From NCBI GenBank assembly GCA_964456985.1, contig CAYWDH010000004.1, positions 45,938-109,937 of the forward strand: a stretch of DNA of 64,000 bases, in the 5' to 3' direction. Numbering within the stretch: the first letter of the stretch is position 1; the number at the start of each line of letters is the position of its first letter. The notes beneath the pieces were generated by a model, which saw only the letters and a program-made list of their open reading frames with translations, ran no database searches and was not told the origin of the DNA. Of this stretch, positions 9,036-16,864 are shown in pieces. Position numbers and translations under genes: made by a program. The stretch comes from WJMT01 sp964456985. GTDB lineage: Bacteria > Acidobacteriota > Aminicenantia > Aminicenantales > Aminicenantaceae.

Positions 9036-10120
9036 GGCTTTAAGACCTCTAAGAATTCATTAAAAAGAAATTCCGTATCCACTGGTCCGGGCGAATGTTC
9101 AGGATGGAATTGGACTGACATAAAAGGACGTGTTCTGTGTTTGATTCCTTCGTTCGTATTATCATTGATGTTTGTAAACCATGGAAGCCAGTCAGGGGGA
9201 AGGGTCTCTGTGTCAACAGAAAAGCCGTGATTTTGTGATGTGATATAGCAGTGTCTGGTTCCTGCCTGGAGACAGGGCTGGTTTTGACTCCTGTGCCCAT
9301 ATTTTAGTTTATAGGTATTCGCTCCCGCAGCTAAGGCCAGGATCTGATTTCCCAGGCATATTCCAAAAACAGGAATCTCTTTTTCAATGCATTTCTTTAC
9401 TCTTCCAATGGCTTGTTTGACCATTTTTGGATTGCCCGGGCCGTTTGAAATAACAACCCCGTCAAAAGAATGAGAAAAGAAGTCATAATCATACGGAACC
9501 CTTAGAACACAGCAGTCTCTTTTTATAAAGCTTCGGATAATACTGTTTTTGATACCGCAGTCAATGGCGATCAGTTTAATGGTCCCCTTTTTATTGTATT
9601 CAACAGGCTCTCTTACGCTCACTTTATCCACAACGTTGTCTTTATCAGGGTCATAAAAGTCCACATCTCCGTCAAGGATGACCTTACCAAGCATGGTCCC
9701 TCTTTCTCTTAGGATTTTAGTCAACGCCCTGGTGTCTATTCCGGTCAAGGCAGGTATATTTTCTTTCATTAACCAGGATGACAGACTTTGGGCTGCACCG
9801 AAGTGGTGGAATTCATGTGAATAATCTGAAACGATAAGACCTGAGACATGGATTTTTTCGGATTCGAAGTATATATGTAAATTGTTTTTTCTTTGTTTTG
9901 AAGGCACTCCGTAATTTCCGATCAAGGGGTAAGTCAGGACAAGTATTTGACCTTTGTAGCTGGGATCAGTCAAAGATTCATTATAACCCACCATGCCGGT
10001 ATTAAAAACGAGTTCACCTGATGTGGAAAGGGGGCTGCCAAAAGAGGTTCCTCTGAACTCTGTGCTGTCTTCAAGTATGAGAGTACCTTTTTGCATTAAG
10101 TCACATGTGATTTTAGACAT
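9032..10120 (-). CDS. carA: carbamoyl-phosphate synthase small (glutaminase) subunit
   Basis: A 362-residue class I glutamine amidotransferase subunit. The N-terminal CPSase_sm_chain domain (about 9-145, GTLILEDSTEFRGTSFG) is followed by the GATase domain with nucleophile Cys255 in VFGICLGNQI and the His339/Glu341 pair in QFHPEHSPGP, so the catalytic triad is complete. It hydrolyses glutamine and passes ammonia to CarB, whose gene overlaps by 4 nt. Neither the first ATG nor the internal ATG at Met9 (10096-10098) has a good Shine-Dalgarno, so the exact start is uncertain. The divergent neighbour is a PerR-type regulator, probably unrelated. No attenuator or PyrR-type leader is visible in the 130-nt gap. 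Confidence 0.96.
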   Translation of the reverse strand: MSKITCDLMQKGTLILEDSTEFRGTSFGSPLSTSGELVFNTGMVGYNESLTDPSYKGQILVLTYPLIGNYGVPSKQRKNNLHIYFESEKIHVSGLIVSDYSHEFHHFGAAQSLSSWLMKENIPALTGIDTRALTKILRERGTMLGKVILDGDVDFYDPDKDNVVDKVSVREPVEYNKKGTIKLIAIDCGIKNSIIRSFIKRDCCVLRVPYDYDFFSHSFDGVVISNGPGNPKMVKQAIGRVKKCIEKEIPVFGICLGNQILALAAGANTYKLKYGHRSQNQPCLQAGTRHCYITSQNHGFSVDTETLPPDWLPWFTNINDNTNEGIKHRTRPFMSVQFHPEHSPGPVDTEFLFNEFLEVLKP

Positions 10121-10210
10121 TTTTATATCATATGAAGCTATTCAGGTCAAAGAAAAACTCCCTTTTCCTCCTTGGTTTTGTGAATAAGCAAGTGATTTCT
10201 TGGAGAAACA

Positions 10211-10239
10211 TTGACAAGATGTTAAGGAACAAGTATCAT
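10211..10239 (+). promoter_or_regulatory. sigma-70-type promoter of the first perR operon
   Basis: TTGACA (10211-10216), a 17-nt spacer and TATCAT (10234-10239). A start seven nucleotides below the -10 box would fall near 10246, only about 4 nt before the ATG at 10250, and no Shine-Dalgarno precedes that ATG. The transcript may therefore be leaderless. Confidence 0.55.
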
Positions 10240-10249
10240 ACAAATTAAA

Positions 10250-10702
10250 ATGAATACAAATTTAAAACAGTTACAAATAATACTGGAAAAGAAAGACATA
10301 AAGCCAACATACATAAGATTAAAAATCTTAAATTATCTTGAAAACAAAAAAACCCATTTCAGGGCAGAAAAGATATTCAAAGCCATAAAAAAAGAGATCC
10401 CGACGATTTCCTTGACAACTGTATACAATACACTGGATATTTTTCGAAAAAAAGGACTGATAAGACCTTTGTTTATTACTGGAAAAGAGGTCTATTATGA
10501 TAGAGATATATCTTCTCATTTCCATTTTTTTTGCGAAAAATGCGGAAGAATCATTAACCTTGATACAGAATATGATGGTTTTGAAAAGGAAAATATCGGT
10601 GGAAATAAAATAAAGGAAGTATATGGTTACTTTAAAGGTGTTTGCAAGGATTGTAAGAATAAAAAGATAAAGATTAAAGGAGAAAAAAATGAAAATGTAT
10701 AA
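10250..10702 (+). CDS. Fur/PerR-family metalloregulator (first copy)
   Basis: A 150-residue Fur-superfamily repressor. A winged helix (about 10-85) contains RLKILNYLENKKTHFRAEKIFKAI and the recognition segment TISLTTVYNTLDIF. A dimerisation and metal domain holds HFHFFCEKC and CKDC, the two CxxC pairs of the structural zinc site. The small size, the domain lengths and the oxygen-defence genes that follow favour PerR (peroxide sensing) over Fur (iron). It is the first gene of a rubredoxin/flavodiiron operon: the rubredoxin start lies inside its last codons (14-nt overlap). A second paralogue lies at 12.9 kb, so the island has two such regulators. The A/T-rich codon use (many Lys AAA) differs slightly from neighbours. 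Confidence 0.85.
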   Translation: MNTNLKQLQIILEKKDIKPTYIRLKILNYLENKKTHFRAEKIFKAIKKEIPTISLTTVYNTLDIFRKKGLIRPLFITGKEVYYDRDISSHFHFFCEKCGRIINLDTEYDGFEKENIGGNKIKEVYGYFKGVCKDCKNKKIKIKGEKNENV

Positions 10703-10847
10703 GTGTTCAGTCTGTGGTTATATCTATGATCCCAGTGAAGGAGACCCGGATAACGGAATAGAACCAGGGACGGCATTTGAAGACCTTCCCGATGATTGGG
10801 TTTGCCCTGTCTGCGGTGCGGATAAAGATGCCTTTGAACTTGTGTAA
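10689..10847 (+). CDS. rubredoxin
   Basis: A 52-residue one-iron electron carrier. All four iron ligands are present: Cys6 and Cys9 in CSVCGY, and Cys39 and Cys42 in CPVCGA, together with the classic YIYDPSEGDPDNGI and FEDLPDDWVCP segments. The start has a strong AAAGGAG at 10676-10682 inside the end of perR. A second in-frame ATG at 10695 is also possible. In anaerobes rubredoxin passes electrons from NAD(P)H oxidoreductases to flavodiiron proteins and rubrerythrins; the flavodiiron gene begins 6 nt downstream, so this is its likely donor. The gene overlaps perR by 14 nt. Confidence 0.96.
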   Translation: MKMYKCSVCGYIYDPSEGDPDNGIEPGTAFEDLPDDWVCPVCGADKDAFELV

Positions 10848-10853
10848 AATACG

Positions 10854-12038
10854 ATGAAAAACAATAAGATCAGAGATAATATTTATTGGGTAGGGGGAAT
10901 TGACTGGGATCTGCGTGATTTTCACGGTTATTTGACCCAGCGCGGCTCAACATATAATGCCTATCTGATTTTGGATGAAGAGGTCGTTCTTGTTGATACG
11001 GTCAAGCACTATCTTTTTGACGAAATGCTGGAAAGGATCAAGAAGATAATCGATCCTTCAAAAATAGATATTATCTTATCCAATCATGTTGAAATGGATC
11101 ATTCCGGCTCCATTCCAAAGATGCTCGAATACACACCTAATGCAGCTGTCATCACATCGACTCAGGGAGAAAAGGGCTTGCGCAGGCATTACAAAAAGGA
11201 TTGGAATTTTCGGGTCGTTTCGTCAGGAGAGTCTATAAAAATCGGGAAAAGGTCTTTGAATTTTATACACACCCCAATGGTTCATTGGCCTGATAATATG
11301 GTCACATATCTTCCGGAGGAAAAGATACTGTTTTCAAACGATGCTTTTGGACAGCACATTGCCAGCTCAGAAAGATATGCAGACGAGATTGGTTGGGACA
11401 TTGTGGAGGAGGAGGCGGCTAAATATTACGGTAATATTGTTATGCCCTATGGCGATCAGGTCAAAAGCGCCATGGAAGTGGTTTCTCAACTCAAAATAGA
11501 AATGATCTGTCCCAGTCACGGACTCATATGGAGGTCCCATATACCTGAGATAGTCAAACAATACAAGAAATGGTCCAGTTATGAAGCGGACAATAAAGGA
11601 CTTGTGGTTTATGATTCGATGTGGGGTTCTACCAAAAAAATGGCCCAAATGCTAGAGAGAGGATTATATGATGCTGGAGTAGAAGTCACGGTGAGAAATC
11701 TTAAGAAGGATCATATATCCGATGTCATAACAGACGTCCTCAGATCCCGTCTGGTCCTGATCGGCTCCCCCACTCTTAATAACGGGATGCTTCCATCGGT
11801 TGGTGAATTTCTCACTTACCTCAAAGGACTGAGGCCGAGAAAAAGGATTGGTTTTGCCTTTGGTTCTTTTGGATGGGGAGGTCAAGCGGTGGGAGAAATA
11901 GAAAGAGTCTTCGCAGAACTCAAATGGGATATTCCTTTTGAAGGTCTAAAAATAAAGTACATCCCAGATGAAGATGAGTTGGACTCAGTAAGAAAGGTTG
12001 GAAAGAAATTGGGAGAGTCTTTAATAAAGACGGAATAA
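10854..12038 (+). CDS. flavodiiron protein (rubredoxin:oxygen oxidoreductase)
   Basis: A 394-residue class A flavodiiron protein. The N-terminal metallo-beta-lactamase-like domain (about 1-250) carries the diiron ligands of the HxExDH motif (His78, Glu80, Asp82, His83 in NHVEMDHSGS), a later His in PMVHWPDNM and a further His in CPSHGLIW. The C-terminal flavodoxin domain (about 255-394) starts VVYDSMWGSTKKMAQML, the FMN phosphate loop. Such proteins reduce oxygen to water or nitric oxide to nitrous oxide in the cytoplasm with electrons from rubredoxin, whose gene lies just upstream. There are no C-terminal extensions. Whether oxygen or NO is the main substrate cannot be read from the sequence. 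Confidence 0.94.
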   Translation: MKNNKIRDNIYWVGGIDWDLRDFHGYLTQRGSTYNAYLILDEEVVLVDTVKHYLFDEMLERIKKIIDPSKIDIILSNHVEMDHSGSIPKMLEYTPNAAVITSTQGEKGLRRHYKKDWNFRVVSSGESIKIGKRSLNFIHTPMVHWPDNMVTYLPEEKILFSNDAFGQHIASSERYADEIGWDIVEEEAAKYYGNIVMPYGDQVKSAMEVVSQLKIEMICPSHGLIWRSHIPEIVKQYKKWSSYEADNKGLVVYDSMWGSTKKMAQMLERGLYDAGVEVTVRNLKKDHISDVITDVLRSRLVLIGSPTLNNGMLPSVGEFLTYLKGLRPRKRIGFAFGSFGWGGQAVGEIERVFAELKWDIPFEGLKIKYIPDEDELDSVRKVGKKLGESLIKTE

Positions 12039-12074
12039 TTTATTAAGAATAGTCAGAATGGGGAGAGAACAAAA

Positions 12075-12824
12075 ATGAAAAAAATATTCAGCTGGACTTT
12101 TATGGTAAGCCTTATTTTTATAACGGCATCTGCGCTTACTTACACACTGCACTATCTCATATTCCGCGATCTCCATCATATTTTCTTATATATGATCGGA
12201 GACTTTGGATTTCTTTTTCTTGATGTTCTTTTAGTCGTCCTTTTTATCGAGCGCGTACTTGCCAGAAAAGAGAAACAGGCTTTAAGGAAAAAAATGAATA
12301 TGGTTATCGGTAGTTTTTTCAGTGAAGTGGGGCTGAATCTTCTGAATAGGTTTAACGAATTTGTTGAAAATTCGGATGACCTTGCTGAGAGGTTGAAAGT
12401 TACAAAAGAGTGGAAGAAAAAGGACTTTAAGGGGGCTGAATCTGCGGCTAAAAAGTTTGATTTCCGTATAAAAATAGACAAGGAAAAACTATGCCAGCTC
12501 AAGGATTATCTTTTGAGCAAACGCCCTTTCCTCTTGCGTTTACTGGAAAATCCGAATCTTTTAGAGCACGAGGATTTTACAGACCTTCTCTGGGCTGTTT
12601 TCCATCTTTCAGAAGAACTTGAATACAGAGGGAATCAATTGAAATCTTTACCAGAAGAAGACTACAAACACCTGGCTATTGACTTAAAAAGGGCTTATTC
12701 CAAAATAACGACAGCCTGGTTGTGCTACATGAAGCACATGAATCAGAGTTATCCGTTCTTGTTTTCTTTAGCCTCCAGAATAAATCCGATGGATCCCAAG
12801 GCGAGCCCGATCATATCAGGTTGA
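12075..12824 (+). CDS. two-helix membrane protein of unknown function
   Basis: A 249-residue protein. Two membrane helices (about 6-28 and 38-60) are followed by a charged, probably cytoplasmic, helical domain. The C-terminal part has a conserved-looking stretch HLSEELEYRGNQLKSLPEEDY, KHLAIDLKRAYSKI and WLCYMKHMNQSYPFLFSLASRINP. I recall similar hypothetical proteins in other anaerobes but know of no function. It follows the flavodiiron gene by 36 nt on the same strand and precedes the second PerR gene, so it is probably in the oxygen-stress transcript. The start is an ATG preceded by GGGGAGAG. Confidence 0.75.
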   Translation: MKKIFSWTFMVSLIFITASALTYTLHYLIFRDLHHIFLYMIGDFGFLFLDVLLVVLFIERVLARKEKQALRKKMNMVIGSFFSEVGLNLLNRFNEFVENSDDLAERLKVTKEWKKKDFKGAESAAKKFDFRIKIDKEKLCQLKDYLLSKRPFLLRLLENPNLLEHEDFTDLLWAVFHLSEELEYRGNQLKSLPEEDYKHLAIDLKRAYSKITTAWLCYMKHMNQSYPFLFSLASRINPMDPKASPIISG

Positions 12825-12862
12825 CCTCTTATGGAGTAACTGTTATTAAATTAAAATGGTTA

Positions 12863-12891
12863 TTGATAAATGAGGGATTTTAAAATAAAAT
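12863..12891 (+). promoter_or_regulatory. promoter of the second perR gene with overlapping PerR-box-like palindrome
   Basis: TTGATA (12863-12868), a 17-nt spacer and TAAAAT (12886-12891). The last 15 nt, ATTTTAAAATAAAAT at 12877-12891, form a 7-1-7 near-palindrome (6 of 7 bases match), the same architecture as Fur/PerR boxes. Its overlap with the -10 box suggests autorepression. The site is AT-only, so chance is possible. Confidence 0.42.
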
Positions 12892-12909
12892 AGGATTGGA
12901 GTGTTTGTT

Positions 12910-13350
12910 ATGAGAAGTGTTACAGACTGTCTGAATAATCTTAAATCAAAGGGATTCAAGCTGACCCTTCAGAGGCTTGCGATCATAGAGCATCTTGAAG
13001 GAAATCAAAAACACCCGTCAGCTGCGGACCTGTACGAAGAGGTAAAGAAAAAGTATCCAATGATATCTTTTGCGACAGTCTATAACACTCTTAAGATATT
13101 AAATGAGACTCAAGAGATAAAGCAATTGAGCATAGGGTTTGATAAAGTCAATTTTGATCCGTACACAAAACCACATGACCATTTCTTTTGCAAAGAATGC
13201 GGGAGAATAATTGATATATATCCTGAGAAAAAGATAGAAATGAATGAGATTGATGGCCATTGCATCAAGGAATGTCAGGTCTATTATTATGGAATTTGTT
13301 CTGAATGCATGAAAGCAAAAAAGCAAAAAAAGGAGAATACTTATGTCTGA
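12910..13350 (+). CDS. Fur/PerR-family metalloregulator (second copy)
   Basis: A Fur-superfamily regulator of 146 residues from the ATG at 12910; an upstream GTG at 12901 would add three. The ATG is preferred because GGAG at 12897-12900 is correctly spaced. The DNA-binding part has GFKLTLQRLAIIEHLEGNQKHPSAADLYEEV and MISFATVYNTLKILNE. The regulatory part has HDHFFCKECGRIIDI and CSEC, both zinc-binding pairs. It resembles the first PerR but is clearly diverged, so the two may answer to different signals. The following ferritin-like gene overlaps its end by 8 nt and is surely co-transcribed. Peroxide sensing is inferred from context. Confidence 0.85.
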   Translation: MRSVTDCLNNLKSKGFKLTLQRLAIIEHLEGNQKHPSAADLYEEVKKKYPMISFATVYNTLKILNETQEIKQLSIGFDKVNFDPYTKPHDHFFCKECGRIIDIYPEKKIEMNEIDGHCIKECQVYYYGICSECMKAKKQKKENTYV

Positions 13351-13864
13351 GATCAGTCAGCAGATAAAAGATGCCATTAAAGGCGCCATAGTGCTGGAGA
13401 TAAACGGCCGAAAATTTTTCAATCATGCTGCGGATATTACGGAGCATGAGAGCGGCAAAAAAATGTTCCAATTTTTGGCAGGGGAAGAATCAAGGCATCT
13501 GGAGATTTTCGGGAAATTGTTCAGTAAAATATTGGGCGGAGAAGGCTGGAAAGATTACGTTGGTGAGAGTGATCTCGCAGGAGAGGCTCCCCTGGTGGAA
13601 AAGCTCAAACTGAGAATGAAGGAGAGAACAGGAAAAGTGGAGACAGAGGCTTTAAGCATAGGCATGCAGCTTGAAAGCGAAGCCATTAAGTATTTCAATG
13701 AGGCGGCGGGAAACACGGATGATCCTGTAGCCAAAAAAATATTTATGGAAATATCTGAAGAAGAGAAGTTCCATTATGACCTTTTACAGGCCCAGCATGA
13801 TTCAGTCACAAAATCAGGTTTTTGGCTGGATGGAGCTGAATTCCAAATGGATGGGAAGTGGTGA
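13343..13864 (+). CDS. rubrerythrin-like ferritin-fold diiron protein
   Basis: A 173-residue four-helix protein. Two repeated ExxH-type segments, KKMFQFLAGEESRHLEIFGKL and KKIFMEISEEEKFHYDLLQ, plus upstream Glu residues in AIVLEINGRKFFNHAAD and QLESEAIKYFNEAA, give the ligand set of a diiron centre. There is no C-terminal rubredoxin domain, so it is not a canonical rubrerythrin; it would need an external electron donor such as the rubredoxin at 10.7 kb. Likely roles are peroxide reduction or ferrous iron oxidation. The start overlaps the end of the second perR gene, which probably represses it. Confidence 0.85.
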   Translation: MSEISQQIKDAIKGAIVLEINGRKFFNHAADITEHESGKKMFQFLAGEESRHLEIFGKLFSKILGGEGWKDYVGESDLAGEAPLVEKLKLRMKERTGKVETEALSIGMQLESEAIKYFNEAAGNTDDPVAKKIFMEISEEEKFHYDLLQAQHDSVTKSGFWLDGAEFQMDGKW

Positions 13865-13891
13865 CAGAGTAAGGGGGAGAATTTTCGACTG

Positions 13892-14398
13892 TCAATCCTG
13901 AGATGCCAGTGTTATTATCCAATTGGCAAAGGATGCGGCTTCAATAAGGTCGTGTTCATCCGGATGGGTGCTGGCAGAGGCAGCCATATCAGTCCAGGCC
14001 CTGTGTTCAGGGGATTTTTCTAGAGTTTCCAACGCTCTTAAGGAGACTTTTCCTCTGCAGGAAAAGGTCCCCAGAAGTCTTGCTCTAGAAGCAAGGACTG
14101 AAGCGTGTTCAATAGCTTCTCTTGAAAGTCTGCCTCCGGTTAGAGAACCGTGAGTTGAAAAAAAGGCTATTTTTTTATCCCTTGGGATTTTTTTTATAAA
14201 TGTCTCCACAGCAAACGGCACACCGTGGGAGTGGACCGGAAATCCGATAAAGATAAGGTCGTAGTCTTCTATGTCTTGTTTTTGGACTTCACTGATAGGC
14301 ATTATTTGTTTGTCACCCTCTATGTTATTGTATATAGCCTCTGCCACTTTTTTGGTGTTCCCGGTTTGAGTAAAATATGTCACTAGTGTGTATTCCAT
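13892..14398 (-). CDS. flavodoxin-family protein
   Basis: A 168-residue FMN protein. The phosphate loop FTQTGNTKKVAEAI is near the N-terminus, and DYDLIFIGFPVHSHGVPFAVETFIKK and KKIAFFSTHGS follow in flavodoxin order. It lacks the acidic character of long-chain electron-carrier flavodoxins. The tail with EHRAWTDMAASASTHPDEHDL suggests a flavodoxin-like oxidoreductase of anaerobes. It runs convergent to the ferritin-like gene (27 nt gap). The left end of repeat copy A, with its outward promoter-like core, faces this gene from about 97 nt upstream, so the repeat may drive its expression. Confidence 0.85.
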   Translation of the reverse strand: MEYTLVTYFTQTGNTKKVAEAIYNNIEGDKQIMPISEVQKQDIEDYDLIFIGFPVHSHGVPFAVETFIKKIPRDKKIAFFSTHGSLTGGRLSREAIEHASVLASRARLLGTFSCRGKVSLRALETLEKSPEHRAWTDMAASASTHPDEHDLIEAASFANWIITLASQD

Positions 14399-14494
14399 TT
14401 GCCAGCTCCAAAGGACTCTTCTTGCTCTTTTAAAGAACCCGTCTTAATAAAATACCGAACCTATGTTTATCACACACTCCTATTCCAGTCAATT

Positions 14495-14643
14495 CACCTG
14501 ACCTATTCATAAAAAATGGCGATGTCCATTTTTATTCTGCTTTTATGGATATACATGTTTTTGGCAAAAAAGACAACTGGAATGTCTTTGTTTGTTTTTA
14601 CCTTCATTTTAATCGCCATTTTTTACCTTTTAGGCAAGCCGAT
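14495..14643 (-). repeat. dispersed repeat, copy A (near-complete)
   Basis: A non-coding unit in the 320-nt gap between the flavodoxin and GT2 genes. AAAAAATGGCGAT at 14511-14523 is repeated in inverse as ATCGCCATTTTTT at 14612-14624, a perfect 13-bp inverted repeat 114 nt from edge to edge. Outside lie CACCTGACCTATTCAT on the left and ACCTTTTAGGCAAGCCGAT on the right. The whole unit aligns with copy C at 50.46 kb, including GGATATACATG, the GACAACTG segment and the ACCTT..AGGC.AGCCGAT flank. The rest of the gap (14644-14718) shows only weak similarity to copy C and no gene. Confidence 0.85.
14548..14576 (-). promoter_or_regulatory. promoter-like core inside repeat copy A, facing the flavodoxin gene
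   Basis: Read on the minus strand: TTGTCT (14576-14571), a 17-nt spacer and TATATC (14553-14548). The same hexamers with the same spacing occur in copy C. Transcription would leave the repeat through its left end towards the flavodoxin start at 14398. Confidence 0.45.
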
Positions 14644-14718
14644 ATGAAATTCAGATATGGCCTGTGCTCCCTTCAGATTTTTAACGCCATTCTACTTCGT
14701 TTTTCTCAGCGCTTGCTT

Positions 14719-15768
14719 TCAAAGGAGTTCCCGCTTTTTCCTCATAAGCCTCCATTTTCTAAGCTGTCCTATGTTTATAGAAACCTGGCGGAGGTAAATC
14801 AGGAAAGGAACAATGATAAGAACAGAAAATAAGCTGATACCTATTTTTTTCCTCTGCTTTAATAAATGAGGATAGGGATTGGCAAATAGACACAATGTCA
14901 TCAGATAGAAAATCCAACCCAGTACGGCCAGAGCAGCCAGGATAATGGGCTGATTGACCAGTAAAAGAACGAGTAGGATGAGAAGCAAGCTCCATAACGG
15001 GAAACTCGGTTGAAAGATGATTCTTAATAGGGATGGATGCGTTAAATTGAATTTGGTTTTACCGACTCCTCTATTCCACAGAATATATTTTTTTAAGCTG
15101 TTTCTGGGTTTATGATACACGGTCAGGTCAGGGATGTATTCGAGGGAGAATCCTCTTTCTTGCATCCTGCGGGAGATATCGACATCCTCTCCTCCATCGT
15201 AAAATTCTGGATTAAAACCATTGACAGTGTCCAAAATTTTTTTTCTGAAAGCGAAATTACAGCCCGGAAGGAAGTGAGGCTTTTTTTGGCCTTTTTTCAT
15301 ATTCGCTTTAAATCCCATAGCGCCTCCTGCAGGATGCCCTACACAGGCGGCCCAAATGCCGAAACGGTTGGTATTTTCAGGAGGATATGCATTTCCTCCA
15401 ATAGCGGCTGTTTCCTTGTTCTTAAATGCTTTATTGATGACTTTTAAATATTCTGAGGGAACGATCGTGTCTGCATCGATAAATGCGATTATATTAAAAA
15501 CAGCATGATTCCATCCTGTATTTCTCTGCTGGCTGAATCCTTTCCTGCTCTTTATAAGTCTCACATTTTTATATTCAGAAACGATCTCCGGAGTTGAATC
15601 AGTTGATGAATCAACGACAATAACCTCATACCTCTCCTTTGGATAATCCAGCTTAAACAAGGAGTTGAGACAGTCTTTTATGTTTTCTTCTTCGTTATAG
15701 GTGATGATAATTACGGATATTCCGGAAAAGGGATGTGGATTCAGAGGTTCTTTATCTGTCATCTTCAA
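14719..15768 (-). CDS. family 2 glycosyltransferase with C-terminal membrane helices
   Basis: A 349-residue protein. The N-terminal GT-A fold (about 14-260) begins ISVIIITYNEEENIKDCLNSLF, has the metal-binding acidic motif FIDADT and a later acceptor motif DGGEDVDISRRMQERGF. Three hydrophobic segments follow (about 260-335), anchoring it to the membrane. Such enzymes add sugars from nucleotide donors during exopolysaccharide or lipid-linked glycan assembly. The gene overlaps the upstream radical SAM gene by 17 nt and is the last of five coupled minus-strand genes. The donor and acceptor sugars are unknown. Confidence 0.88.
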   Translation of the reverse strand: MKMTDKEPLNPHPFSGISVIIITYNEEENIKDCLNSLFKLDYPKERYEVIVVDSSTDSTPEIVSEYKNVRLIKSRKGFSQQRNTGWNHAVFNIIAFIDADTIVPSEYLKVINKAFKNKETAAIGGNAYPPENTNRFGIWAACVGHPAGGAMGFKANMKKGQKKPHFLPGCNFAFRKKILDTVNGFNPEFYDGGEDVDISRRMQERGFSLEYIPDLTVYHKPRNSLKKYILWNRGVGKTKFNLTHPSLLRIIFQPSFPLWSLLLILLVLLLVNQPIILAALAVLGWIFYLMTLCLFANPYPHLLKQRKKIGISLFSVLIIVPFLIYLRQVSINIGQLRKWRLMRKKRELL

Positions 15769-16864
15769 TGAATTCCCATTCTAAAACACATCCAGGAATG
15801 AGTTTAAAGTCATAGACACAGTCTTTGCAAAAGTCAAAAGCATCTCTATTTTTCTGAAACTTTCTTCTAAAATCCGCCGCTTCAGGGCTTAACCAGATCT
15901 CATCAAATGTTTTTTCGTTTATATTTCCGAAAGGATGTTCATACTTGAAATCAAATTCACAGCTTATAATCATTCCGTCAGGGAATAGGGTCGGTTTAGT
16001 CCAGGGGAAACGGCACCAGTACTTTTTCGTCTTGCGACTGACTTTAAATCCTTTTCTGTAGCTGTACCAGCGATATTTTTTTTGGATCGGGGCGTACTTT
16101 CTGTCAAGTTTTGAATCATAATAACCTGACTGCCGGGTAGAGAAGGCCTTAAAACTGACCATATCTACGCCCAGATCCCCGGCGATTCGCCTGAATTCAT
16201 CCATTTCGTTTTCATTATCCTTGGAAATGATCATACGCAGGTTAAGAAAAGGTTTGCTGCTTCCGGATTTTTTCTTTGCTTCAACGATTTCACGTGTATG
16301 GGATAGTACTTTCTCCAACTTGCCTCCCTTTCTGTATCTGGAATATGTTTCTTGAGTGGCTCCGTCTGCAGCAATAATAAGAGCGTCCAGTCCGGATTCA
16401 ACAAGTTTTTGAGCGCTTGTTTGAGAAAATTTATTTAAATTAGTGCTGGTGACAGTGAGGATGTTCTTTTGCCGCGCGTATTGAATCATCTTGTATATGT
16501 CAGGATTTAAAAGGGGTTCTCCCCAGCTCCAGAGTATGACGTATATCAAGTATTCTCCTGCCTCATCGATGAATTTTTTATAAGTCTGATAGGGGAGGAG
16601 GCTCTTGCCTTTTGTTTCCGGATTATGAGCGGGACATACTTCACATCTCAGATTACAGACTCCCGAAGGGGAGATATGAGCCATATAAGGATATCCAAGG
16701 GTATGGCTTATAGGGAGCAGTCTGTTTATTCCTATAAAAAACAGATTCTTGGCTTTTTCCCATGAAAGAGGATGAGATTCCATGGGGATGCGGTCGAATT
16801 GAAATTTAATTTTTCTTTTGAGCAGCATACTGATTGAATTTTTTAGTAAAAATTCAATATCCAT
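15752..16864 (-). CDS. radical SAM protein with SPASM domain
   Basis: A 370-residue enzyme. The radical SAM cluster ligands are Cys70, Cys74 and Cys77 in GVCNLRCEVC (CxxxCxxC), followed by a TIM-barrel-like region with WGEPLLNP. The C-terminal SPASM/twitch part has CRFPW, a SCEFDFKYEHPFGNI segment and FCKDC, cysteines for auxiliary Fe-S clusters. The family cleaves SAM to a radical and modifies peptides, sugars or cofactors. Encoded inside a glycan cluster between GT genes, it could modify a sugar or a carrier. It overlaps the GT2 gene by 17 nt and the Alg13-like gene by 11 nt. The substrate is unknown. Confidence 0.88.
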   Translation of the reverse strand: MDIEFLLKNSISMLLKRKIKFQFDRIPMESHPLSWEKAKNLFFIGINRLLPISHTLGYPYMAHISPSGVCNLRCEVCPAHNPETKGKSLLPYQTYKKFIDEAGEYLIYVILWSWGEPLLNPDIYKMIQYARQKNILTVTSTNLNKFSQTSAQKLVESGLDALIIAADGATQETYSRYRKGGKLEKVLSHTREIVEAKKKSGSSKPFLNLRMIISKDNENEMDEFRRIAGDLGVDMVSFKAFSTRQSGYYDSKLDRKYAPIQKKYRWYSYRKGFKVSRKTKKYWCRFPWTKPTLFPDGMIISCEFDFKYEHPFGNINEKTFDEIWLSPEAADFRRKFQKNRDAFDFCKDCVYDFKLIPGCVLEWEFIEDDR

